From NCBI GenBank assembly GCA_963920665.1, contig OY987263.1, positions 26,338,547 through 26,402,546 on the forward strand: a stretch of 64,000 bases of DNA, written 5' to 3'. The notes beneath the pieces were generated by a model, which was given only the letters and a program-made list of their open reading frames with translations, did not search any database and was not told where the DNA came from. This stretch comes from Straminergon stramineum (taxonomy: Eukaryota > Streptophyta > Bryopsida > Hypnales > Calliergonaceae). Positions 12,741 through 24,008 of the stretch are shown here, piece after piece; positions within the stretch are counted from its first letter, which is position 1, and each line of letters begins with the position of its first letter. The position numbers and the translations under genes are program-made.

Positions 12741-13446
12741 CACTCTACCCAAATGACCCCAAACGTGGTTCAATTGCAAAATGACAAGGACTTTAATGGA
12801 CTACAACCTATGCAACAAATTGAAGATCCAATGTGGCATCCCATAGACAAAAGAAGAGCCTACTTTTGTTATTGTAGGCGACAACACAATTCTTGAGGTT
12901 GAAGTTTAGCTCGTCTACATCCTTCACATACATGTCTGATAGCTTGCAAACGTTACATAGAACATCTGAAGGATAGGGTGGCTTGTCTACCTCTATGTCT
13001 TCTATAAGGACCATTGTCTTGAAAACATTCATTAGGTGACAAAAGTAGAAGTTGTGAATGTTGGGTGTGACTTGTATTTGACGTCATCTAAATAGGAAGG
13101 GTTGCATGTATGAAAATGTAACTAGGATACAAGTATGCTTGTGGTACAAAAGCCAAAAACTAAAGAATCACGAATGAAATAACCTTCAATGAGCCTATTT
13201 TACAAATAGAAATGAGAGTAATTTTTTAAAAACATTGGCATTGTTAAGAACACATATAGTCAAATCATTTTCATGAATCAAAACTTATTCAATCTTTAAT
13301 TTTCATATATATTAGAATTTAGCAAAGTTTGTTATCATGTCAATATAAAATATACAATACAATATTTATCATATTGAGAGAATTCTATGAATTTGAGAGG
13401 TAGAAGAGCATGAAATAAATTGACAATGAAAAAAAATTGTTGAAAA

Positions 13447-13622
13447 AACAACAATTTCCATTAAAATGAGAGTGAGAATGTTTTTAAAATTGAGATTATT
13501 TAGGTCAATTTGACCTAAATAGTCAAATCAAGCTTGTCTTTTCAAACTGTTTAGGTCGATTCGACCTAAATAGTTTCAATTTTAGAAACATTCTCACTCT
13601 CATTTTAATGGAAATTGTTGTT
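13447..13622. repeat. Nested foldback (MITE-like) with two inner palindromes
   Basis: The arms (13447-13493 and 13576-13622) begin AACAACAATTTCCATTAAAA and contain GAGAGTGAGAATG on the left, with the complementary copy on the right and only a few mismatches. Between the arms are two further palindromes, TTTAGGTCAATTTGACCTAA near 13499 and TTTAGGTCGATTCGACCTAA near 13550. The whole unit lies inside the CACTA element. Confidence 0.85.
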
Positions 13623-16229
13623 TTATCAATGATGGCACCTAAATCAATCTAAATGGACATGGTTAATTTGAGAGGTCCCTAATCTTTTAGAATAATGAAC
13701 ATTATATTATACATGTATGCAAGAATTTTACCATGATTTTTTTGCCTACTTAGTACTTTGCAACTCACTTTTCATGTTTCAATAATGAAATCCAAAAGAA
13801 TATCCAATTTTGAATTCCTTTTAAATGCATCCCCTCCTTGTGATATTGAACATGATTTGAAAAATAAGAAAAAATAGTTAAATATCCCATATCAAGTTAT
13901 AAATTACTACAATTAGCTATTGAAACATTATAAATCAGCAAAGTGATTTGAAAACACTTTCTACTACATAATTATATTCCTTTTTGAATCTTGAGTGAAA
14001 AATGGACACTATGACAGAGTCTTGAATTGGGGTTACAAAAATCAAATGAACAACTTTAATCAATTACTGGCAATTTTTGGAGGTGATTCCATATTGTATT
14101 CTACTTGAGGCAAACAAGTTTCTATTGTGTAATGACCTTTGTAGGGTACTCGAATTGAAGCATGCTTGTACCCACTATCATTTTTTCAATTGTCCAAGGT
14201 GGGTTCAGTGCAAGACCTTGTGATTCGTAGTCAAAATGCAACGACGCTAAGATGTGAGCAAGTGAGCATGAGCCTATGAGTGGTGAGCAAGGATTGTGTA
14301 AGCCTAGGGTCTTGAAATTTAAAACATGATATAATTTTTTTTTAAATTTGGTTAAAAAGTTAAAAGACTAATGCTTTTTCAATAAAATTTAGTATATTTC
14401 AAAAAATATGACCTATTACCATGGGACCCATGGCCGTGGATTTTAGATTTAAAAGATTGACAAGTTGATGATATTGGATGTTTTAAAATTTGTATCATGT
14501 TTTGAGAGGCTTTGCTAAAGTGGGCTTATCAATTGAGAGTATGAATAATTTAGAGGCAATTTTAAGGATGAGAAGAAGATGAATGCAACGAAAATATTAT
14601 AGGATGTAGAACCTTGTGTACCTAGTAAAATATTCTTTCATTACTACAAGGAATATATATTGAAATATGAATATAATATTTTACTATTAGATTTGGAAAT
14701 TTTCAAGATAATATATTCATACAACACATCTACTTCATATCATGCTAATATTTGTCAACTAGCTTACTCGTTTGTACGTCTTGATGATTTCAGTAAGGGT
14801 AAAATTGATATTAGTAAGAATAAGACAAATGACTTGGGATCTTGAGTTAGGTAAGAACATTGAAATGCTTAAGTTCCATGACGCATTATACAATTTTGTT
14901 TAGACAGAACCGAAAATCCTTGTCAGTGTAAATTGTCATGTACTTATAATCTTGCTTCTATTCTATATAAGTAGGGATGACAATAGGTTTCTTAAACATA
15001 ATAATCAATAGCTTGCATTTGTCTTGTGTGTACTTCTGAACAGTGTGACATTGTTTCCTTGACTTGTATGAAATTCTCACTAAAGCCTTTTTGATGTTAA
15101 GCAATCTATTTCCAATACAAATTAGATATAGGGTATGATTGTGTTCAATTTCTCAAATATAGTCCTTGATTTCACTCTAACAAGTACCAGTCCAACTGTC
15201 GATCTAAACATGAGAAAAATTAACCTTGTGGGGTGATGAGATTAATTTCAAAATCGATCAAAAGATTTGATTTTTTTTGCTTGAATCAAATACCTTTTTT
15301 CCCTTCAAGTGTGAAATTCGAGTGCAAATGTCTTCTAGTCCAAGCATCTCATTGAGTAAGTTTGCAATTTTCTTCCCACCTATAAATGTCATAGTTCTAT
15401 TTAGTTTCAAATCCTCTTTACATGGGCCTTTTTCAAAAGGGCCCTTGTAGAGATAAATCCTATAGTTAATCATTTGCATGAAGGTTCAAATTCAGTTTAT
15501 TCAACCATCACAGGTGACAATGAACAAGTTAGATACGCATTTCTCGAAAGCCTACATCCATTTGTTAAGCATTGTTTCTTCCAGATTGCATGTTGGGATG
15601 TTTGCTAATTCTTCTATTGTCAATTTCAATTCTACAAAGATGATGAATGGAGTCATTATTCAAATGGTTTACAATTTAGGGTTTAGGATAAGAAATAGAA
15701 AAAATGAGGTTAAAGGTAATACCATTTGCATAAATCCAACCCATTGACGATATCAAAAGTGCTAAAATGCAATCCAATCCTCTAATTCATGAATTATTGG
15801 CTCTGATGCAACTTTGAAAAGTACCACCAAGCTTTGATTTCTAGATACATTTTATCTACTTCACATATCAATGTTGCATCCTTGTAGTGCATATAGAGTT
15901 GGATATGCCAGTTCAAGATTTATTTGGTGATTAGCTTTTCAATATGCTTGTATGTGTTTGTTGTCCAATAGAACAGCAAGTCTTTTCAAGAAATATAAAG
16001 ATGGTTTGTCAAAACTTTAAAAACTCAATAGCAATTCATTGAATTAAATACCAACTACTGTTTGACCATCTACCATTACAAAAATTTGTTATGATAAAAT
16101 GAAGGAATTATTTCATTGATGGTTAGCAAGATTGAAAGGTTGAGAGGTCATTTTTACAATGAAATTCATTGTTTGTTATAAATCCTCAAAAGATATGGGA
16201 CAATTCAAAATTTTCAACATGAAAGCTTA

Positions 16230-16671
16230 ACCACTCATTTTCAAATTAAATGTTGGAATTGTGTTCAATGTAGAACTTCAAACTTCATTTTGGCATAGTA
16301 AAACAACTTTTTACCAAAAACTTTGAACTGAGAAAAGTTGGGGAATCAAGACTACTTTCATCTCTACAAATCAGTTTGTGATTTTGAGCCTTCAAAAAAA
16401 GGTTATGGACAAAAATTAGAGAGGATGTTTGAAAATGTTAAAGAAAATGTCCCTTTCAACAATCTAATCCCTCTTTGAATTTTGTCTATAACTTTTTAGT
16501 AAAGTCTTGAAATCTCAAACGGATTTTTTGTCAATGAAATTTAACTTGATTTCCCAACTGTTTTTAGTTCAAAGTTTTTTAGAATAAGTTATTCCACTAT
16601 ACTAAAATTAGGTCCGAAGTTCTACATTTGAACACAATTCTTCCTTTTGACTTAACTAGATATGAGTGGTA
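16230..16671. repeat. Foldback element with about 125-base diverged arms
   Basis: The left arm runs from ACCACTCATTTTC through GAATTGTGTTCAATGTAGAA, CATAGTA and AACTTTGAACT to AATCAAG. The right arm, on the complement, runs ACCACTCATATC, GAATTGTGTTCAAATGTAGA, TATAGTG, AACTTTGAACT and AATCAAG. A central region of nearly 200 bases separates the arms and itself has weaker complementarity. It looks like an old inverted-repeat transposon nested in the CACTA element. Confidence 0.75.
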
Positions 16672-16975
16672 GAACTCTTAGTAATCCTAATTTAGATATC
16701 CCACATGAGTTGTTATACCTCCTACCACCCCAATTGTATATAGAGCTCGTCTTCTCAATCACTCAAACTCACAATAAGTGGACTCCAAATTGAAGTGGGG
16801 GTTGTTGCCCATTTCTTTGAAATCAATTTGGTTTCAATGCTTATAGTATTGAAAAATGGTACTATAAAGTATTGAAGTTTATTTTGGATTTAAATATCTA
16901 GCAATAGATAGAACATTTTGGTATATGGTATAAGGCAAGCTATAATTTAGTAAAGAAAATTTAGTTACTTATTTT

Positions 16976-17960
16976 TGCCTTCCTAATGGGCAACCGTTAA
17001 CAACTAGGCTTTGGGGGTTTCAAATGCTTTCATATTTTTATCTTCCCAATAGTCAATCGTTAATGGCCATGCTTCTTGGGATTCAAATGCTTTCCTTTTT
17101 TGCCTTCCCAATAGATAGCAGTTAATGGCTACACTTTAGGGATTCAAAATTTCAAATTTATTGTCAACATCTACTAAAGATTTGTTTAAATGTTATTTTT
17201 TCTTCGCCTTTATAGCACACAACCATTAACAACAACATATTAAGGGGGTACTTTCAATACGTAATAGGAATTGATTAAATGCTGCAATTTTTTGGGTCCA
17301 TCTAATAAGCAATCGTTAACGGCTATGCTTTTTTGGATTTAAATTTATTTGCACTATATGCTAGAATTTGATCAAATGCTACAATTTTTTTAGCCTTTTT
17401 AATGGATAGCCATTAACAACTACGATGTTGACTTACATATTCTACATTACATATACACAAACTATAACTTTTTTTTAGTCTAGATTTAGATTGAAAGAGA
17501 TTCATTTCTTAGAGTCTAGGTATTAAGTGTTGTACCTTTACATTTTTTTTAGGTTCTAAGAAAGTTTGGCCAATTTAAGTTGTTGATTACTATTTGTCAA
17601 CATTAATGAATAAGTTATTTTTCAACCTCATCCAATACAAATATAGCTGTTTAAATTGGATGTGATTCACATTTCATTGTTTATATTACACTGGTCATTT
17701 TTCTTTGTAAATATAATCCAAAAAGTTTATTGCCTTCCTAATGCACACCCGTTAATGGCCACATTTTTGTATTTGTGTTTGCTTCCAACATATTTTAGAA
17801 ATTTGATCAAATGCTAAAATTTTCTTGTCTTCTTAGTGCATAGCCATTAATGACCACAAATTTTTTTATTTAGATTTGCTTCCAACATATGCTAGAGATT
17901 TGATCAAATGCTAAAATTTTCTTGACTTTCTAATACATAGCTGTTAATAGTTGTTGTGTT
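16976..17960. repeat. Dispersed array of a GTTAACGG-type motif
   Basis: About nine degenerate copies of a motif of the form GCCTTCCTAATG...AACCGTTAACGGCTA occur near 16976, 17041, 17101, 17205, 17297, 17390, 17730, 17828 and 17924. They are followed by T- or A-rich spacers often containing TCAAATGCT or GATCAAATGCT. Spacing is irregular, mostly 60-110 bases. The core is close to a palindrome around GTTAAC and resembles MYB-type binding sites, which may be coincidence. The array is internal to the CACTA element. Confidence 0.65.
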
Positions 17961-18113
17961 AAATTACATATTATACAATACATATACACAAACGAGAACT
18001 TTTGCTAATCTAAATTTAAATGTCGTTCCAAAGATATTGACACAATGAAATCTACAAGCACGAAAATTAAATGTTGAACTTCAACCTCTTTTGAAGATCA
18101 CTAACAATTATGA

Positions 18114-18635
18114 TTGCATGTCCTTTTGAAGAAGGAGACTATGAATACTTCTTCTTGTCTTGAGCAATTGAAGTATCAAGCAAGGGCAAAAGCAAAAATC
18201 AATATTCCTTTATGTTGTATGATTTCTTTGCAAGTTATAATGCCTTTTAAAAAAAATGATGTCCTAGATCTAGTTGCATGCTTTGTTACTTATGGTTACT
18301 TGGAAAGAAATGGAGTTTTCTAAGCGGCATTGATAAATAGTGAGGAGAAAACAACTGATGTCATTGATAATATTATTAAATCATAAAGTGTCAATATTGT
18401 ACGGGTATATACCGCATTTTAGAAAGAATTGAAAAATGATAAAGATCTCAAAGTTTTTTATAGCAAGATGTTTATAGTGTGGGATGACAAACATTGTTTG
18501 CAAGCATAATTGCCTATTATCAATTTAGATCAACCATACGACTTCATGTAGTATTATGTGGTTGAAAGTAATGATTCGGGGGTCAAGGGTGACGTTGCAA
18601 TTATGTTGGTAACATTTCATAAAGTCAATTGGTAA
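18114..18635 (+). pseudogene. Decayed coding fragment of unknown family inside the CACTA element
   Basis: A single plus-strand frame runs from 18114 to 18635 with five or so in-frame stops yet coherent protein-like content: LEQLKYQARAKAKINIPLC, DVLDLVACFVTYGYLERNGVF, TDVIDNIIKS, SKMFIVWDDKHCLQA, LPIINLDQPYDFM, GDVAIMLVTFHKVNW. A possible next exon at 18880-18995 reads KDLVRAKAKKKSKQRTRF and TLTIEALNSRVLY. I do not recognise a domain. It is not a known CACTA transposase part as far as I can tell, so it may be a captured host or other-element gene fragment. Confidence 0.5.
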
Positions 18636-20419
18636 TCCCTTCAATTTCTTTATCAATTTTCATTTCATTTGACTTTCTAGTATCTAAAGCTTATTTGGTT
18701 AGAACCATTGTAATTGTCACTATTCTACCATTTTTTCGGTGTATGTTCACTTCACATATTTTAACATAGTAAATCTTGTTTTGCTAAAAGAAAGTAAAAA
18801 ACAAAAAATTGAATGTTTCTATAAATCTTGTTTGCAAACTTTATTGCATTCAAAGTATAATTAGGCAACCACTCTCATATTTTAAAAAGCTTGTGTCCAA
18901 AAAGGATCTTGTTAGAGCTAAAGCCAAGAAGAAGTCAAAACAAAGAACTCGGTTTACTTTGACTATTGAGGCTTTAAACTCGAGAGTATTATACAAGGTT
19001 CATTTCATATTTATTTTCAATTCTGAGGTCTTTCTTTTGTTCTTATTATTAATTTGAATTAATATTATCTTGCTCTACTATGTATAACATTTGTCATCAA
19101 GTGCAATTATTTTATTCTATTGTCTTGTTCTTCAAATTGAATTTTTCCATGTATGATGTGGCAACATTCCATTTGGTGGCCTAAGACTTCAACCTATGCC
19201 CAAATTGAACAATAAATCATGAGCCTTGAATTACACTACAACACTTAAATTCATAAAATACCACAAAGCAAAGTTTAACTTGGAATCCACCTAAACTACT
19301 ACCATTCAATTCATTGTATAGTCTTTTTTTTTATATGATTTTTATTTTTAGAAAAAATAAATTTTGAAATAGAATAGCTTAAAAAGAGGGGCATCAAGTA
19401 GAAATATAGTTGTTTTAAGTCATTAGAGATTAATACATTTATTAGGTATATAATATATGACTACTATGTTTGTTTTAAATATTCAATGTCTATGATAATT
19501 TTTTGAATTTAGAAGTATATTTATAAAAATAAAATAAAATAGGTGGACCATTTTCATCATTTCAATTTACATGAAGTCCCATGATGAAGACTACACTTAA
19601 TCATTCAAAATCATTGTTCATGATTTAGTGCTTGTAATGTTTATAGCCTTTACTTATCACCAAATTTTTGTCCAGCCTATATTGCCCACTATTTTTTTTT
19701 TTCTATTTTAGACTTTATAAATGTCACCCCTATGATGGTGTTATGATGTATTGCAATTTTACATCTATGTGCTTCATAATGAGACGTCCTAAACCGTTAT
19801 ACCTATTTCCATTGTGTGTTTGCTTACATACTATTTATTTTGACTATATCTCATTTTTTGAAAATATATTGGTTCAAATTTTTGGTACAAAATTGTATAG
19901 TAGCATATTCATTTACTGTTCATTTGGATTGTACATCCTTACATCTAATTCCATGGTCATAGGTCCCCAATGGATTTACAAACCCTAAATGAAAAAAAAT
20001 ACAAGCTCATAGGCTCATGCTCACAAGCTCACATACTAGCATCCCTAGTCAAAATGTAATGAATTGCACCATTCGTGAACACAAAATGAATAGTTTCTCT
20101 TGTTTGGATTTGTCATCCACATCCATATTAATGTTTTCTTGTGCATCCATGTCCATTATCATACATCAAAGAAGAAATTGGGTTTATAAAATTTACCTAA
20201 GATACTTACAATGAGTATGGTCGTTTCTAGCAATTGTCAAATTGTATGGGATGCATGAAAACACTCTTTTATAGACGTTTATATTGCCAAAAGCCAGGTA
20301 AAGGGCCATGTTCTAGTCATGTGAATATCGCTAAAAATGCCTTTCTTCATTCGATGGAGGTTAGGTTGTTTGCTCAAACATATTGAATTGCATGTTGGAC
20401 AATATACGCTATTAAATCA

Positions 20420-20996
20420 TATTCATAGGGAGTTGAAGACGATGTTGACAAAAGTAATGTCTTTAGAAACGTTTTTATGTTTATAGAAACATCTTAATGT
20501 CTTTAGAAACAACTTCATGTCTTTAGAAACGTTTGTACGTCTCAATTGATGTCCACAAGAACATTTGACAAATATGACCTGGGTAGACCTTGTATGCTTA
20601 CGTAGCATGCCATGTCAGCATTTTCATGACCACGTCAGATGCCACATCATCTTTTTTTCCTAATTGCCTGGCTGTTGTCTTTTTTTCACCTCGGACAACC
20701 ATTTTTTCCTAGACCACAATAACTTCTATTGATTTACCCACAATTAAAATGGACTAGGGATGCTAACGTGGCAACAATTGTTTTCTTAGACAATCTTTGG
20801 AACATTTATTATGTCTATAGTCATGTCTTTGAGGACATAGTTGTTTTTGGTAGCACCTATATGTTGTGACCGTAATTTTCCTCTATTTTCTACAACATCC
20901 ACGTAAATCTACACTTTTGTTGCATCTATCCAGTAAACATCTCAATGTTTTTCTGGACATAGCATGTCCACTTTGGACATGCTACGGTTTTGGTCA
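20420..20996. repeat. Right subterminal repeat zone of the CACTA element
   Basis: Near 20455-20545 the string ATGTCTTTAGAAAC or close variants recurs four times at about 30-base spacing, several followed by GTTT. Further in, near 20880-20995, GGACAT, TCTACA and GACATGCTA motifs recur. The composition mirrors the left subterminal zone. Confidence 0.7.
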
Positions 20997-21027
20997 GACA
21001 TAAAAAAAAAACAGTTTTCTTATAGTG
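20997..21027 (-). repeat. Right terminal inverted repeat of the CACTA element
   Basis: On the minus strand it reads CACTATAAGAAAACTG, a T-run, then ATGTC, mirroring the left end at 10901. It is immediately preceded by subterminal repeats containing GGACATGCTA. Confidence 0.85.
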
Positions 21028-23529
21028 TTGGTTCCAAGGCACCATGGAATACTTGTGTGTGTGTGTCTGTATGTCCCATGGCATCAGTTGGATGGAGTCT
21101 TGTTCTTTGTTAAGCCACTCTCGATGTGTCCTGAGTTGTGAGTCTTAATTAACCATGGTGTAAAAGTAGCAAATACACAACAGACCTAGTATGGAGTTGG
21201 ATAACACTCAAGAGCGGTTAGGATCATGGTGAGTAGTGCCATCACAAGTCCTAGCACAACAAAATGGAAGTTTTGTCGCATGTCACCAAATGACATGCCA
21301 AGTGTCATGTGTAGAGTGTGTGCTAGTAGTACCAAGGACTAGGACTTATAGTAGTATGAGTTGGAAATGAAAACTAATGTTGTGGATGCATGCGTGGCAT
21401 GTACAATGTTAATCAGTTGTGAACCAAGTGATATTGGAATTGAAGCACGGTGAGCCTATTAAGTTGTGAAGGGCTTCTAGAGGTTGTTTGAGGTTGTAAG
21501 GTGTTACTAGAGTTGCGACACTCATAGTATGTTTTAAAGTGTTGTGTGTTTAGAGAGAGATAGCGATCTATGTAAGTTTTGAATTTCAATGAAAATTTGT
21601 AAGCATGTTCTTCTTCCTTTTGTGATTCCAAAAGTGTTGATACACTTCATTTGGAGTTGGGGTGCAAAAGTCATGTTTGATGGAGTGATGGAAGATCAAA
21701 TGCCAACAAGATTCAAGGAAAGTAGTTTTGGTTATAAAGATTTTTATTTTTAAATTTGAATAAGTTGTGTATAAAGTTATTAGATTTGTATGAAGGTTAA
21801 AAACTTTCATTTTGGAGTTGAGACAAGAACATTATGGGTTTGGAAGGAAGAGGGTGACAAGTTGTTGTCAAATCTAGGACTTTGAGAATATCTCGACTTT
21901 GACAAAGCATTCAAAACAAGTTTTTTAGTTTTTGAAGTTGAAATTTGGAGAGAGTATAAGGTAAAACAGTCCATTATGAACCAAATGGAGGGTTTTTCCT
22001 CTTGTCATTTCTGGAATTTTTCTATTTTTTTTTCTAGAGAAAGTCAAATGATAGAAATGGCAAGAGCATTGAAACTATATTTATTTGACAAAGTGTGAAT
22101 TTGTTATGAATTTTTGAAGTGTTCAACTCATCACAACCTAAAAGAGTCTGTAGACTATCCAAAACCATTCAAAATTGATCCATAACACTCATCTTACTCA
22201 CCTATTGCGGTCACAATATTTTCTAATATAGAAGACCTGAAAAAGGCACTTCCTACAATGAACTAACACTAAAAAACTAGAAGTTCCTATTGTGGTCACT
22301 AATTACTCCATTCCAATTAGCTAGGACATTGAATGTGGCCCAAATCTCAATAACTAAAAGAAAATCATAATGGGATCATTCTTAAAAGTCCACAATGGGT
22401 AAAAGGTCTGTAATGGGTTGTTTTACCTTAAATGGTGTAATCAACTTTCGAAAAAATATCACTTGATGCATTCGGAGTTTCCATGAGACCAAAACATTCT
22501 CCAAAATGGAGGGATGCACAATTGTTGCAAAAATTGGGAGTGTCGACATTGGTAAGGTATAAAACATGAATAATATCTTTTTTGCCTTTGAAATTTGAAA
22601 TACTTGTAAGACATTTTGTTAGCTTTTGAAGAAACTAAGGGATACTTGATTTTAAGTCCTTTTGTAACTATGACATTCATTTGAAGGCTAGCTATATTTG
22701 CAAGAGTTTGATGAGGATCTAGAGTATTTTATATAGCATGTATAGTATTGCAAAAGACTTGAATACAATATTTATACATATTTTCTATGTATATTAATTC
22801 ATAGAAATTTAAGTTACATTGAATTTATAAAAACTCAACTTGTTCCACACAATTTTGCATTTTGTCTTTGTCCATAATTATAAAGATACATTGCAAAGTT
22901 TTGCCCCACCATTTTGACTGTTCTAAAGCAAAATCTCTCATAAATAAAGCATATCTCTCACATACAACAAACCTAGACATTTAATGGAACCTTGACACAC
23001 ATGATAGAAAGTTTAGGGTGGGGAGTTCAAGACAAGGATTTAGGAGAATGCATCTACTTTGGATGAAAGTAGTAGCAACCATCCAAAAATTGTAAGAACT
23101 ACTTTGATGAATGCCTAAATTATTTCAATTATTTTTAAAAATTGTCCAATTTTAATATACTATTTTTGAGTTGCCTAATTATTTTTTATACTATAATTAA
23201 TTATTAGGAAGTGCACAATTTTCTTAGGACCAAGAAAAAAGCTAAATCATTATCAAGAAATGTTATGAAAATGAATGCAAAACTTGAAATTGACATCCAA
23301 ATCATGATTCTCCTGGTCTAATAATATAATATTAACAAACTCATATTATTTCCTTAAAATATTGATTATAATATCTCTCTCTATATATTTTGAAATAATA
23401 TCATACATAATTTTTTAAAATTTTCAACTCAAATAAATAAACTATTTTCTCAAAATTCTTAATTAAATTACTGAAGTTTAGAATTTACAAAGCTTCAACT
23501 ATATCATGTCACATTCCATTGCAGAGGGC
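21028..23529. other. AT-rich intergenic DNA right of the CACTA element
   Basis: No gene is supported. The first kilobase (21028-22000) has slightly higher GC and repeat-like phrasing and is the right flank of the CACTA insertion. Open frames are short and mutually overlapping, without motifs. Confidence 0.45.
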
Positions 23530-24008
23530 ATCCTTTATAGACTCTTAAATTTGCCTTGCCAAATATAACTCTAACTTTTTACTGCTTTGTAATTACAACT
23601 TGAAATTTTTATTCCTTGAGGTGCATTCAAAAGTACTTTGAATAGGTAGAAGAAAACTCAAATTTAGACATTAGACAAAGAAAATAAACCACTTCTTAAG
23701 CTAGCTAAAAAACAAAAGTATGGTGGTCTTGATAAACCATGGTTACCAATGCACATTTCACTGTCTCCAAATTGGGTGCAAATTGAAGTGAAATGTGCAT
23801 TGGTAACTATGGTTTGCCAAGACCACTCTAATTTTTGTTTTTAGCTAGCTTAAAATGTGGTTTATTTTCTTTGTCCAATGCCTAAATTTGAGTTTTCTTC
23901 TACCTATTCAAAGTAATTTGGGTAGAAATTTTTCAAGTTCTAATTACAATGTAATAAAAAGTTAGAGTTATATTTGGTGGGACAAATCTCAGAGTCTATT
24001 AAGGATAC
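23530..24008. repeat. Long inverted repeat (foldback), arms about 225-235 bases, short loop
   Basis: The left arm (about 23530-23762) and right arm (about 23787-24008) are complementary through many landmarks: CTTTATAGACTCT, CAAATATAACTCTAACTTTT, TTTGAATAGGTAGAAGAAAA, CAAATTTAGACATT/GGCATT, TTAAGCTAGCTAAAA, GTGGTCTTG and GTTACCAATGCACATTTCAC. About 24 bases form the loop, which contains AAATTGGGTGC. Divergence between the arms is limited to scattered substitutions and small indels. A transcript would form a long hairpin. It is probably a foldback-type transposon. Confidence 0.85.

Larger units (their letters stand above)
10901..21027 (+). mobile_element. CACTA (En/Spm-type) DNA transposon, decayed, about 10.1 kb
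   Basis: The left end begins CACTATAAGAAATCCATG followed by a T-run and GTGTC. The right end, read on the minus strand, begins CACTATAAGAAAACTG followed by a T-run and ATGTC. The roughly 31-base ends are inverted relative to each other and start with the diagnostic CACTA. Both ends are followed by many short subterminal copies of motifs such as GACATCTAC, GATGTCC and TTTAGAAACGTTT, as is known for CACTA elements. The internal plus strand carries a DUF4216-like fragment (12450-12740), a domain that accompanies CACTA transposases. The TNP2 transposase core (Transposase_21) was not found and frames carry stops, so the copy looks non-autonomous. The flanking trinucleotides are CTG on the left and TTG on the right; the expected identical 3-base duplication is therefore imperfect. 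Confidence 0.85.
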
